Source of the DNA: Elusimicrobia bacterium HGW-Elusimicrobia-1 | GTDB taxonomy: Bacteria > Elusimicrobiota > Endomicrobiia > PHAN01 | Reading direction: 5' to 3' | DNA: 64,000 nucleotides | Assembly (NCBI GenBank): GCA_002841695.1 | Contig: PHAN01000003.1 | Location: 62,001 to 126,000 of the forward strand | In this document: in pieces, positions 8,017-15,729 of the stretch | Position numbering within the stretch: the first letter of the stretch is position 1 | Layout: every line of letters starts with the position of its first letter | Notes under the pieces: generated by a model | Told to the model about the DNA's origin: nothing | The model's database searches: none | The model's input: the letters and a program-made list of their open reading frames with translations, nothing else | Position numbers and translations under genes: made by a program

Positions 8017-8655
8017 ATGCACATACCCGACGGCTTTCTGGCCAAAGAAGTTTTTATTCCTCTGATGGTGGTTTCCGCTCTCGGGGTGGCCGCCGCGTCC
8101 CGCTCGGCTTCCGGTCGTTTAGGGGCTCGCGCGGCGCCCCTCGCGGGGGCTATGGCCGCTTTTGTCTTTGCGGCGCAGATGATAAACTTTCCCGTGGGCG
8201 CCGGCGTTTCCGGACACTTTGTCGGGACGGCTTTTCTTGCGGCTGTTTTGGGCGTACCGTCGGCGATTCTTGCCATGACGGCCGTCCTGGCTGTGCAGGC
8301 CTTCCTGTTTGCCGACGGAGGAATCGCCGCCCTGGGCGCCAATATTTTTAATATGGCGATAGTCGGAGCCCTTGCGGCGGGCGCGGTTTTTTCCGCCGGT
8401 CGACGGTTTATGCCCGATCGCGCCGCGGTTTTTGCCGCGGGCTTTTTCTCGACGGTGGCCGCTGCGGTTTTTTGCGGAATCGAGCTTGCCGCCTCCGGAG
8501 TCGCCCCTGCTCTGCCGGTCGTGAGCGCGATGGCGCTTACGCACGCCGTAATAGGACTTGCCGAGGGCGCCATAACCGCCGCCGCCTACTCCGCGGTAAA
8601 AAAAACGTCGCCTGAAATATTGGCCGCGGCGGCTCTTGAAGGGAGAGCGCAATGA
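8017..8655 (+). CDS. cbiM: Cobalt/nickel ECF transporter substrate-binding membrane component CbiM
   Basis: 212 residues with about six membrane helices. The N-terminus MHIPDGFL supplies the metal-binding amino-terminal residues and His2 typical of CbiM/NikM, and a second metal-site histidine is in SGHFVG. It binds Co2+ or Ni2+ and delivers it through the CbiQ-CbiO energising module encoded next. A GGAGGT ribosome-binding site lies at 8001-8006. Which metal is carried is not decidable from the sequence. I see no obvious cobalamin riboswitch in the 88-base upstream gap. Confidence 0.92.
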   Translation: MHIPDGFLAKEVFIPLMVVSALGVAAASRSASGRLGARAAPLAGAMAAFVFAAQMINFPVGAGVSGHFVGTAFLAAVLGVPSAILAMTAVLAVQAFLFADGGIAALGANIFNMAIVGALAAGAVFSAGRRFMPDRAAVFAAGFFSTVAAAVFCGIELAASGVAPALPVVSAMALTHAVIGLAEGAITAAAYSAVKKTSPEILAAAALEGRAQ

Positions 8656-8948
8656 GCGTATCCGCCAAAAAAATTACGATATTGTTCGCCGTCGCCGCGA
8701 TTGCGCTGGCCGCGCTGTCTTTTATGGCTTCAGGGCTGCCCGACGGACTGGAAGCCGTGGCCGAACATTTCGGTTTCGCCGGGATGGCTGCAGAGTCGAT
8801 CAAATCTCCCGCGCCCGGTTACGTTTTTCCGTCGATAGCCGATGAAAAAACTTCGGGGATTCTGGCAGGGTTCTTCGGCGCCGCGATGGTTTTTGCGCTG
8901 AGCGCGCTGGGCTTTCGCCTGGCCGCGGGCAAAAAAAGACCGCGCTGA
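8652..8948 (+). CDS. PDGLE-domain small subunit of cobalt/nickel transporter (CbiN/NikN-like)
   Basis: 98 residues with two membrane helices (about 8-28 and 68-90) flanking a periplasmic loop that begins SGLPDGLEAVAE, the PDGLE motif of the NikN/CbiN-like small subunit. It overlaps cbiM by ATGA, the usual arrangement for this auxiliary component, which helps CbiM load metal. The PDGLE version is often fused to or found next to nickel-type CbiM proteins, so nickel is at least as likely as cobalt. Confidence 0.85.
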   Translation: MSVSAKKITILFAVAAIALAALSFMASGLPDGLEAVAEHFGFAGMAAESIKSPAPGYVFPSIADEKTSGILAGFFGAAMVFALSALGFRLAAGKKRPR

Positions 8949-8963
8949 ACGGCATTTCAAATT

Positions 8964-9605
8964 ATGCGCAAATCTGTCCGCTTGCCCTCCATCGACGGCA
9001 AAACGTCAATTCTCCCCGGATGTCCGGCGAATTCCGGCTCGGGCGTTCCGAACTCCGTCGACCCGCGCTTAAAACTTGCCGCGCTGATAAGTTTTGTGCT
9101 TGCCGTCAATTTGACGCGCCCGTCGACAATTTATTTCGCGCTGTCTGTGGCGGTCGTTTTTTGCGCCGCGGTATTTGCGCGCCTCGCGCTCTCGCGCTTC
9201 GCCCGAAGATTTTTTGCGGCGGCATCGTTTGCCGCTCTCCCCGCAGCCGCCGGCTACGTCGGAGGCAATTTCGACGGCGCGAGAATCGCCGTTGTTTTAT
9301 CCAAATCGTGCGCGTGCATCGCCGCCGTTTCGATTTTTTCGTCGGTGACGACTTTCGGCGAGACCGTCAAAGCGATGGGTAATTTCGGAATGCCGCGGGG
9401 AGTTCTTGCGGTGGCTGTGTTTCTGCACAGGTATTACGCTGTCGTAGCCGACGAGCTCATCAATAAAAAATACGCCTTGGCCCTGCGCCCCCGCTTTTTT
9501 CTCATTAAGACCTACGGATACGCGCTCGCCGATATTTTTGGCCGCAGTTACAAACGCAGCGCGGCTATTTCGCGTTCCATATCCCTTCGCTCGGAGGGTT
9601 TTTGA
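8964..9605 (+). CDS. cbiQ: Energy-coupling factor transporter transmembrane protein CbiQ
   Basis: 213 residues, multispanning. An unusual polar N-terminal stretch of about 30 residues precedes DPRLKLAALISFVLAV, a typical EcfT/CbiQ start. The coupling-helix region near FLHRYYAVVADELINKKYAL contacts the ATPase in this family. It links CbiM to CbiO. The gene sits 15 bases after the PDGLE gene and overlaps cbiO by TTGA. Confidence 0.85.
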   Translation: MRKSVRLPSIDGKTSILPGCPANSGSGVPNSVDPRLKLAALISFVLAVNLTRPSTIYFALSVAVVFCAAVFARLALSRFARRFFAAASFAALPAAAGYVGGNFDGARIAVVLSKSCACIAAVSIFSSVTTFGETVKAMGNFGMPRGVLAVAVFLHRYYAVVADELINKKYALALRPRFFLIKTYGYALADIFGRSYKRSAAISRSISLRSEGF

Positions 9606-10357
9606 ATCGGAATCCTGCGTCATCGTCATCGGCGGAATCCTGTTTGTCTCCGGCCGTTTCGGCGGATGAACTCCGCTACGCCTATCCGGATACCGGCCAT
9701 AGCGCTGTTGACGGCGTAAGTTTCAGTGTCGCGTCCGGTGAAACACTCGTGGTCGCGGGTCCTAACGGAGCCGGCAAGACGACGCTTCTTATGATGGCGG
9801 CGGGCCTTATCGAGGGCGGAGGTTGCGCCGGCATATTCGGCGTCCGCGCTTCGCCGGCCTCGCTGCCGCGCTACCGGCGGCGGCTTGGTTTTCTATTCCA
9901 GAATCCCGACGAGCAACTTTTTATGCCTACGGTTTTCGACGATGTGGCGTTTTCTCTTGCCGACGACAAACTTCCGCCCGAAGATGTCGGCCGCAGAGTT
10001 TCGGATGCGCTTGCGCGCGCGGGTTTTACGGCTTCCGCGGCGACATCTCCGCACAATTTGAGTTTCGGCGAGAAAAAACGCGCTGCGCTTGCCGCCGCTC
10101 TTGTGACAAACCCCGACATTCTGATTCTTGACGAACCGACACTTGGCCTTGACCCCCCGTCTAAAAGAGATTTTATTGCGCTTCTCGGCGGGATAAAGGC
10201 CTCAAAACTGATATCAACCCACGACTTGGAATTAGCCGGACGTCTGGCCGATAAAATCTTGTTTATTGAAAGGGGAAAATCAGTTTTTTACGGACCATCC
10301 GGCGAATTCTTCGCCGGTTCCCTTTCGTCCGATTTCTTCGGCGACCCCCGCCCCTGA
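9602..10357 (+). CDS. cbiO: Cobalt/nickel ECF transporter ATPase CbiO
   Basis: 251 residues, one ABC ATPase domain: Walker A GPNGAGKTT (about 57-65), the Q-loop FLFQNPDEQLF typical of ECF ATPases, signature LSFGEKKRAALA, Walker B ILILDEPTLGLD and a switch histidine in STHDLE. TTG 9602, overlapping the cbiQ stop, is the best placed start; the first 20 residues are non-conserved, so a later GTG is possible. It powers the transporter encoded by the three genes before it. Confidence 0.9.
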   Translation: MNRNPASSSSAESCLSPAVSADELRYAYPDTGHSAVDGVSFSVASGETLVVAGPNGAGKTTLLMMAAGLIEGGGCAGIFGVRASPASLPRYRRRLGFLFQNPDEQLFMPTVFDDVAFSLADDKLPPEDVGRRVSDALARAGFTASAATSPHNLSFGEKKRAALAAALVTNPDILILDEPTLGLDPPSKRDFIALLGGIKASKLISTHDLELAGRLADKILFIERGKSVFYGPSGEFFAGSLSSDFFGDPRP

Positions 10358-10376
10358 ATAATCCATCCCGCCGCAT

Positions 10377-10405
10377 TTGACAATACAAGGGCATTTTGTT
10401 ATAAT
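10377..10405 (+). promoter_or_regulatory. Promoter of the tRNA-Gly gene
   Basis: TTGACA (10377-10382), a spacer of exactly 17 bases and TATAAT (10400-10405) form a consensus sigma70 promoter ending 16 bases before the tRNA. Confidence 0.88.
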
Positions 10406-10421
10406 TCCCGACGTTAATGAC

Positions 10422-10494
10422 GCGGGCGTAGTTCAGTGGCTAGAACGTCTCGTTGCCAACGAGAAGGTCGTGGGTTCAAGTCCCATCGCCCGCT
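10422..10494 (+). tRNA. tRNA-Gly (anticodon GCC)
   Basis: A 73-base cloverleaf: acceptor GCGGGCG/CGCCCGC, D-arm with TTCAGTGGCTAGAA, anticodon stem TCTCG/CGAGA around the loop TTGCCAA (anticodon GCC), T-arm GTGGGTTCAAGTCCCAT, discriminator T. The 3' CCA is not encoded. It has its own promoter upstream and a terminator downstream. Confidence 0.97.
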
Positions 10495-10511
10495 TTTCTT
10501 TCGTCCTCAAA

Positions 10512-10545
10512 ACGGCCGGCCGCGCTTATCGGAGCCGGCTTTTTT
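10512..10545 (+). terminator. Intrinsic terminator after tRNA-Gly
   Basis: A GC-rich hairpin GCCGGC (10515-10520) and GCCGGC (10534-10539) is followed directly by six T residues (10540-10545). Confidence 0.85.
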
Positions 10546-10550
10546 AATGC

Positions 10551-10633
10551 AGTGATTAGTGGATAGTGGTCAGTGGTTAGTAAAAACTCTTTTTTGCTTC
10601 TACTCGCCACTAATCACCAGTCACTAACCACTC
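10551..10633. repeat. AGTGG-hexamer palindromic repeat, imperfect copy
   Basis: Left arm (10551-10581) is built from AGTGATTAGTGG/ATAGTGG/TCAGTGG units and the right arm (10607-10633) from their complements, joined by the loop AAAAACTCTTTTTTGCTTCTACTCG. The arms pair with several differences, unlike the perfect copy at 13298. It lies between the tRNA terminator and the M50 protease start. Confidence 0.85.
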
Positions 10634-10639
10634 AAACTT

Positions 10640-11266
10640 ATGACCTGGCTATATCAGATACCCATACTTCTTTTCTCGGTAATACTTCACGAATACGCCC
10701 ACGGCTGGATGGCCGAGCGCAAAGGCGACGATACCGCGCGCGTAATGGGACGTCTCACGTTCAATCCTTTGGCGCATATCGATCCCGTAGGAAGCGTGCT
10801 GTTGCCGCTTATCGCCGCGCTTACCGGCGGACCTCTTATCGGCTGGGCGAAGCCGGTGCCCGTCAATCCCTACCGGCTCAACGACCCGACTCGCGATATG
10901 ATGTGGGTCGGCGCGGCCGGACCCGTTTCCAATCTGCTTTTGGCGGTGGTCTGTTCTTTCGCGCTTTTTTTTCTGAAATTCGCGGGCATTGAGGACAAGC
11001 TGATATATTCTTTTCTGGGTTATGCTGTAGTGATAAATGTTCTTCTGCCGGTTTTCAATATGGTGCCGGTGCCGCCCCTCGACGGCTCCCGCGTCCTGTC
11101 CGGACTTTTGCCGTCGCGCATCGCTTACGAATATATGAAAATCGAGCCGTACGGAATTTTTATAATTTTCATACTGATATCGTCGGGCTTTTTCTGGCGG
11201 CTCATAATGCCCGCGGTATATGCCATAGTCGGCCTCCTGGTGGGGTGGCACACAATGATAATATGA
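10640..11266 (+). CDS. Site-2 protease family (M50) membrane metalloprotease
   Basis: 208 residues, about five to six membrane helices. The zinc motif HEYAH (HExxH, about 18-22) and the third-ligand region PVPPLDGSRV (LDG form) define a minimal M50 rhomboid-free S2P without PDZ domain. Proteases of this short type commonly sit just before trpS-scpA-scpB in bacterial genomes, as here. The substrate is unknown. It overlaps trpS by ATGA. Confidence 0.9.
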   Translation: MTWLYQIPILLFSVILHEYAHGWMAERKGDDTARVMGRLTFNPLAHIDPVGSVLLPLIAALTGGPLIGWAKPVPVNPYRLNDPTRDMMWVGAAGPVSNLLLAVVCSFALFFLKFAGIEDKLIYSFLGYAVVINVLLPVFNMVPVPPLDGSRVLSGLLPSRIAYEYMKIEPYGIFIIFILISSGFFWRLIMPAVYAIVGLLVGWHTMII

Positions 11267-12291
11267 GTAAAAATTTTGAGGTTTTATCAGGGAAAGAACG
11301 CATACTTTCGGGTATGCGCCCGACGGGTAATCTGCACATAGGTCATTTTTGGGGTGTGCTTGAAAACTGGCGGCGGCTCCAGGAAAACAACGATTGTTTT
11401 TTTATGGCGGCCGACATCCACGCGCTGACCACCGAGTATGAGCGTCCCGACGCCATCGCCGCGGCTTCTATTGAAATAGTGAAGGACTGGCTGGCCTCCG
11501 GCATGGATCCGCGAAAATCCGTTATTTTCCGTCAGTCCGACGTAACCGAGCATTCCGAACTTCATCTGTTGCTGTCCATGATAACCCCGCTGGGATGGCT
11601 TGAGCGCTGTCCGTCGTACAAAGAACAGTTGCGCGAGTTGGCGGGACGCGACCTTCACACCTACGGTTTTTTGGGCTATCCGCTTCTTCAGGCGGCCGAT
11701 ATTCTGGTTTATAAGGCCACCGCCGTTCCCGTCGGAGAAGACCAGTTGCCGCACATAGAATTGACCCGCGAAATCGCCCGCAGATTCAATTCGCTTTACG
11801 CCGGAAACAAACCGGTTTTTCCGGAGCCCAAATCGATTGTTACGCCGTCGCCCAAAGTGCCCGGCACCGACGGGCGAAAGATGTCTAAATCCTACGGAAA
11901 CGCCATCGAACTCTGCGACGAGCCGCCGGTCTTGAAAAAACGGGTGAACTCAATGTTTACCGACCCCGTAAAAATAAAAATTGACGACAAAGGCCACCCC
12001 GACGCCTGCGTGGTTTTCGCGTTTAATAAGTTGCTTAATCCTTCGGTTTCCGCGTCGCGCGAAATTTCCTGCCGCAATGGCGAAACCGGCTGCGTCGAAT
12101 GCAAAAGAGAATTGCTCGCGCTTCTCGACGGGCTGCTTTTGCCCATACGCGATAAAAGAAAGACGATAAAAAATTCGGACGCCGCCGACGTTCTGTCCGA
12201 CGGCGCCGTCAAGGCGCGCGCCGCCGCCGCCATCGTCCTGGAAGAGGCCAAAAGAGTTATGGGTCTTGGTTCCTCCACGCTAAAAAAATGA
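11263..12291 (+). CDS. trpS: Tryptophan-tRNA ligase
   Basis: 342 residues, class I aminoacyl-tRNA synthetase. The HIGH-like motif is GNLHIGHFWG and the KMSKS motif is GRKMSKSYGN; MRPTGNLH and VGEDQLPHIELTREIARRFN are specific to TrpRS. Translation starting at ATG 11263, overlapping the protease stop, is preferred to an upstream ATG at 11245. A short cysteine-containing stretch (CRNGETGCVEC) near residue 275 might bind metal, a feature of some bacterial TrpRS. Confidence 0.95.
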   Translation: MSKNFEVLSGKERILSGMRPTGNLHIGHFWGVLENWRRLQENNDCFFMAADIHALTTEYERPDAIAAASIEIVKDWLASGMDPRKSVIFRQSDVTEHSELHLLLSMITPLGWLERCPSYKEQLRELAGRDLHTYGFLGYPLLQAADILVYKATAVPVGEDQLPHIELTREIARRFNSLYAGNKPVFPEPKSIVTPSPKVPGTDGRKMSKSYGNAIELCDEPPVLKKRVNSMFTDPVKIKIDDKGHPDACVVFAFNKLLNPSVSASREISCRNGETGCVECKRELLALLDGLLLPIRDKRKTIKNSDAADVLSDGAVKARAAAAIVLEEAKRVMGLGSSTLKK

Positions 12292-13100
12292 CATACGAAG
12301 TCCACATTCCGATTTTTGAAGGGCCGCTGGATCTTCTGCTCCATATCATCAAAAAAAATGATATGGATATACAGGAGGTCAAGGTTTCCCAGATTACGCA
12401 GGAGTTCCTTGAATACGTTAATCTGATGAAAGAACTCAACCTGGACTTGGCGGGCGAGTTTCTGGTGATGGCGGCCACGCTTCTTGAAATGAAGTCGCGT
12501 TCGATGCTGCCGTCGACCGAGGAAGAAAGCCAAGAGCCCGAGATGTTTGCCGATCTTAAAGAGCGGCTTACGGAATACCAGAAATACAAGCAGATCGCCT
12601 CGGTTCTGGCCGGCCACGAAGAAAAAAACCGCGATATTTTCTACCGCTCCCGCCCGGAGTTCTCGACGGACGATTACACCCTCGACGTTTCGCTCTTCGA
12701 CCTGCTTGACACTTTCAAACATGCCATAACGATACTCCCCGACGACGTCAAAAAAATCGTTTACGAGGAAATACCCATTGAGCGCAGAATCACGGAGATA
12801 CTCGAAATTCTACGCGAAAAAAGATTCATTCCGTTTAAGGAACTTTTGCTCCGCGAAAAAACGCGCATGGGCGTGGTGGTAAGTTTTCTGGCCGTTCTGG
12901 AACTTACCCGCCTCGGTCAGATAATCGCCCGCCAGAAAGAGACCTTTGGCGAAATTCGTATCTATTTGATAGAATACAAGCCCGACGAACAGGGAGCCGT
13001 TTCCGACGGCGAACCCGCTCCTGCGGATGCCTCCGTATCCGCGGAAACAGAATCGGCCCAAACCGATACCGAACCTCAACAGGGAGAATCCAATGCCTAA
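12288..13100 (+). CDS. scpA: Segregation and condensation protein A
   Basis: 270 residues. The kleisin N-terminus FEGPLDLLLHIIKKNDMDI is diagnostic, followed by FLVMAATLLEMKSRSML. ScpA bridges the SMC heads and binds ScpB in the condensin complex that organises the chromosome. The last 30 residues are an acidic, low-complexity tail beyond the winged-helix end. Start overlaps trpS by ATGA. scpB is not adjacent: rpmI and a palindromic repeat lie between. Confidence 0.94.
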   Translation: MTYEVHIPIFEGPLDLLLHIIKKNDMDIQEVKVSQITQEFLEYVNLMKELNLDLAGEFLVMAATLLEMKSRSMLPSTEEESQEPEMFADLKERLTEYQKYKQIASVLAGHEEKNRDIFYRSRPEFSTDDYTLDVSLFDLLDTFKHAITILPDDVKKIVYEEIPIERRITEILEILREKRFIPFKELLLREKTRMGVVVSFLAVLELTRLGQIIARQKETFGEIRIYLIEYKPDEQGAVSDGEPAPADASVSAETESAQTDTEPQQGESNA

Positions 13101-13290
13101 GATGAAAACGCACAGCGGCGCGAAAAAACGCTTTTCGGTCACAAAAAACGGCAAGGTAAAGCACAGAAAAGCCGGTTTAAGACACCTTTTGACAGGAATG
13201 AAGGCATCGCGCGGAAGACGTCTTCACAAAACCGGTATTCTTCATACCGCGTCCGCCGCAGCCATACTGAAAAAATTGCCGTACGCCTGA
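13093..13290 (+). CDS. rpmI: 50S ribosomal protein L35
   Basis: 65 residues, the standard length. MPKMKTHSGAKKRF and the C-terminal ILKKLPYA are hallmark L35 sequences, with a strongly basic middle. ATG 13093 overlaps the scpA stop by 8 bases. L35 is normally encoded in infC-rpmI-rplT; here it is placed between scpA and scpB and no rplT or infC is nearby. Confidence 0.95.
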   Translation: MPKMKTHSGAKKRFSVTKNGKVKHRKAGLRHLLTGMKASRGRRLHKTGILHTASAAAILKKLPYA

Positions 13291-13297
13291 CGAAAGG

Positions 13298-13380
13298 CAG
13301 TGGTTAGTGGATAGTGAATAGTGGATAGTAAAGACTTTTTTTGCTTCTACTCGCCACTATTCACTATCCACTAACCACTG
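13298..13380. repeat. AGTGG-hexamer palindrome with perfect 27-base arms
   Basis: The left arm 13298-13324 (CAGTGGTTAGTGGATAGTGA... through AATAGTGG) is the exact reverse complement of 13354-13380. The 29-base loop contains ATAGTAAAGACTTTTTTTGC then TTCTACTCG, also present in the copies at 10551 and, inverted, at 63950. It separates rpmI from scpB and may act as a transcription barrier. Confidence 0.93.
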
Positions 13381-13385
13381 TTTTT

Positions 13386-14003
13386 ATGGAATTCAGCGAG
13401 CTTATCAATATCGTAGAGGTTCTTCTGTTTATCACCGATCGCCCGCTTTCTTCGCGGCGTCTTAAGGACGTCGTAGGGGAAGATGCTACCGAGGATGAAA
13501 TACGCGCCGCCGTCGCCGAATTGTCAAAACGTCTGGCCGATTCGTCGTCCCCGCTTGAAATAAGGGACGTGGCCGGTGGATGGCAGTTCGCCACGCGCGC
13601 CGATTATTCCGCGTGGGTCAAAAAACTCTACCGCGACAAGACCCGCCTCAAACTTTCCCAGTCGGCGCTGGAGACGCTTTCAATTATCGCCTACCGGCAG
13701 CCCATAACGCGACTTGAGATAGAGCGTGTAAGAGGCATAGAATCAGGCGGCGTGACGGAGACGCTGCTGGAGCGAAAACTAATCAAGATAGTCGGCCGCA
13801 AGGAAACTCTGGGACGGCCGTTACTTTACGGCACGACTCAGGAATTCCTGAAGTATTTCGGCCTCAAGCATCTGAGCGAACTCCCCACCATAGAAGATTT
13901 TTCTCCGCCGGAGGAATCCTCCGCTGTATCGACATCCGACGATTCCGAACCCGAAGGCGATATCCCCGCCGACGATGCCCCCGCGGAAGAAACCGCAGGT
14001 TAA
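13386..14003 (+). CDS. scpB: Segregation and condensation protein B
   Basis: 205 residues. Two winged-helix domains: EVLLFITDRPLSSRRL at the N-terminus and LSQSALETLSIIAYRQPITR with ERVRGIESGGV in the second, which is the most conserved ScpB block. The last 30 residues are acidic and variable. ScpB dimers bind ScpA in the SMC complex. ATG 13386 is used because the frame upstream consists of the palindromic repeat. Confidence 0.95.
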   Translation: MEFSELINIVEVLLFITDRPLSSRRLKDVVGEDATEDEIRAAVAELSKRLADSSSPLEIRDVAGGWQFATRADYSAWVKKLYRDKTRLKLSQSALETLSIIAYRQPITRLEIERVRGIESGGVTETLLERKLIKIVGRKETLGRPLLYGTTQEFLKYFGLKHLSELPTIEDFSPPEESSAVSTSDDSEPEGDIPADDAPAEETAG

Positions 14004-14016
14004 GGCGCTCCCCGCA

Positions 14017-14931
14017 ATGATCGGACTTTCCACCGTATATCTTAACGGCCCATCCTGTCGCGACTGGCCGCGACTGCTTAAAGCCGCGCGCCGTCTGGGT
14101 TACGACTCTTTTGAGCTGGACGTGGCCGTTCCGTCGGCCTGGCTGCCCGGCATAAAAAAATCTGTCGCTTCCGGCGAGGCAAAAATATTGAGTGTTCACA
14201 ATTTCTGCCCCAAGGTCGAAAGCGTACCCGACGGCAGAAGTATCTGGAGCGCCTATCTGATAACCTCCGAAGACGAAACGGAGCGCCGTCGCGCCGTCGA
14301 CCTTACCAAGCGCTCCGTGGATACGGCCTCAGCCGTGGGCGCCTCGGTGGTTGTCGTGCATTCCGGTCAGACCGAAGTCACACCGCACGGACGCGACCTG
14401 GCCAAGTTCCTGCGCGATTTCGGCGCCGGCTCGGCTATGTACGCCGCGCGCCGCGACGAACTCAAAAAAAACCGCGCGGCCGTCGCCGAGCGTTATGTGC
14501 ACAACGCCGTAAAATCCCTCGACGAATTGGCGCGTTTTGCCGCCGGATCGGGTGTTCGCCTGGGGCTGGAAAACAGATTTTTCTATCACGAGATACCGCT
14601 GCTTGACGAATTCGGCGAGATATTCCGGGCCGTCGGCTCGCCTTCGCTCGCGTTCTGGTACGACGTGGGACACGGCGAGGTTTTTATCCGCATGGGGCTG
14701 ATGTCGTCGCACGAAGAGATACTTGAGCCGTACCGCGACCGGATAGCGGGATTCCATCTGCACGACGTCAGGGGGACGCAGGACCACTACGCTCCCGGCG
14801 AAGGCGAAATGGATTACACCCGTTTTCTGGGATATATGCGGCCCGATACCATAAAAATAATCGAGGCGCATCCGTATTCTAATCCCGATGCGGTGAGGTC
14901 TGCGCGGGATATTTTTGCCGTCGCGGATTGA
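14017..14931 (+). CDS. Sugar phosphate isomerase/epimerase-like TIM-barrel protein (AP endonuclease 2 superfamily)
   Basis: 304 residues with the xylose isomerase-like TIM-barrel pattern: VVVHSGQTE, GLENRFFYHEI, FWYDVGHGEVF, FHLHDVRG and IIEAHPYSN, giving the usual His/Glu/Asp metal ligands. Members include endonuclease IV and many sugar isomerases; which reaction this one catalyses cannot be told. ATG 14017 is chosen 13 bases after scpB; an upstream ATG inside scpB would add a non-conserved basic tail. Confidence 0.8.
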   Translation: MIGLSTVYLNGPSCRDWPRLLKAARRLGYDSFELDVAVPSAWLPGIKKSVASGEAKILSVHNFCPKVESVPDGRSIWSAYLITSEDETERRRAVDLTKRSVDTASAVGASVVVVHSGQTEVTPHGRDLAKFLRDFGAGSAMYAARRDELKKNRAAVAERYVHNAVKSLDELARFAAGSGVRLGLENRFFYHEIPLLDEFGEIFRAVGSPSLAFWYDVGHGEVFIRMGLMSSHEEILEPYRDRIAGFHLHDVRGTQDHYAPGEGEMDYTRFLGYMRPDTIKIIEAHPYSNPDAVRSARDIFAVAD

Positions 14932-14959
14932 CTCGCGGACAAAAATATAAGACGCAAGA

Positions 14960-15113
14960 AAGTTGAGATTGTTGAAAAACCCCGTAATTTGTCATTGCGA
15001 GCCCCGACTTGTCGGGGCGTGGCAATCTCTCACACGACGATGATAGCGAGATTGCTTCGTCACTTCGTTCCTCGCAATGACAGCCAAGAGGACTTTTTCA
15101 ATAATCTCAAGTT
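14960..15113. mobile_element. MITE-like element 1 (14965-15108) with 5-base target duplication
   Basis: Terminal inverted repeats GAGATTGTTGAAAAA (14965-14979) and TTTTTCAATAATCTC (15094-15108) differ at one position. AAGTT occurs directly outside each end (14960-14964, 15109-15113), as expected for a 5-base target-site duplication. The interior is a CATTGCGAG...CTCGCAATG palindrome with the hairpin GCCCCGACTTGTCGGGGC. No coding capacity. Same termini as the element at 40496. Confidence 0.82.
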
Positions 15114-15172
15114 GATGGAATAAGCGCTGAGGGGGCGATATATCGCGGGTGGAAGTCCGGAGGAAAAAAATT

Positions 15173-15715
15173 ATGAAAAAAAATCTTTACGCGCTCAGTG
15201 TTTTGGGCCGCGACCGTGTGGGAATAGTCGCAAAAGTCGCCGGACTGTTGGCCCGTTCGGGCATAAACATCGACGATTCGTCGATGGCGCGTCTGAAAAA
15301 CGAGTTTTCGATGATACTCCTTTTGAGTTCCCCGCGTCCTATCGGCGACGGGTTGCGGCGCTCGCTCAAAAAGATTCTGCCGGGATTGGAGTTTTCAATC
15401 AGGGAGCTTAATTCCGCCGAAGTTACGGCATCGACCGCGCCTCGCCGTGTTTTTTCCGTAAAAATTTACGGCGCCGACCGAATCGGCATTGTGGCCGAAG
15501 CGACCCGTATTCTGGCGTCGCTTAAAGCCAATATTATAGATATGCGCACGCGGCTTATAAAGACGCCACGCCGTCCCGACGTGTATATTCTGATTCTCGA
15601 CGCAATTCCGCCCGCGAAACTTGCGCGCAAAACTCTTGAAAAAGAGCTCAAACGCGCCGCCGGACGTATGTGTGTCAACGCCGAAATTACCGAGTACGCG
15701 CCCGTCGAACTGTAG
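15173..15715 (+). CDS. Two-ACT-domain protein, glycine cleavage regulator (GcvR)-like
   Basis: 180 residues consisting of two ACT domains: ALSVLGRDRVGIVAKVAGLL (about 6-85) and KIYGADRIGIVAEATRILAS (about 95-175), each beginning with the (D)RxGIV ligand-binding turn. ACT-ACT proteins of this type sense amino acids; GcvR is the best-known member. No DNA-binding domain is present. GGAGG at 15159-15163 supports ATG 15173. It is followed by def after 14 bases. Confidence 0.8.
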   Translation: MKKNLYALSVLGRDRVGIVAKVAGLLARSGINIDDSSMARLKNEFSMILLLSSPRPIGDGLRRSLKKILPGLEFSIRELNSAEVTASTAPRRVFSVKIYGADRIGIVAEATRILASLKANIIDMRTRLIKTPRRPDVYILILDAIPPAKLARKTLEKELKRAAGRMCVNAEITEYAPVEL

Positions 15716-15729
15716 AGGCCGCCTGAACC

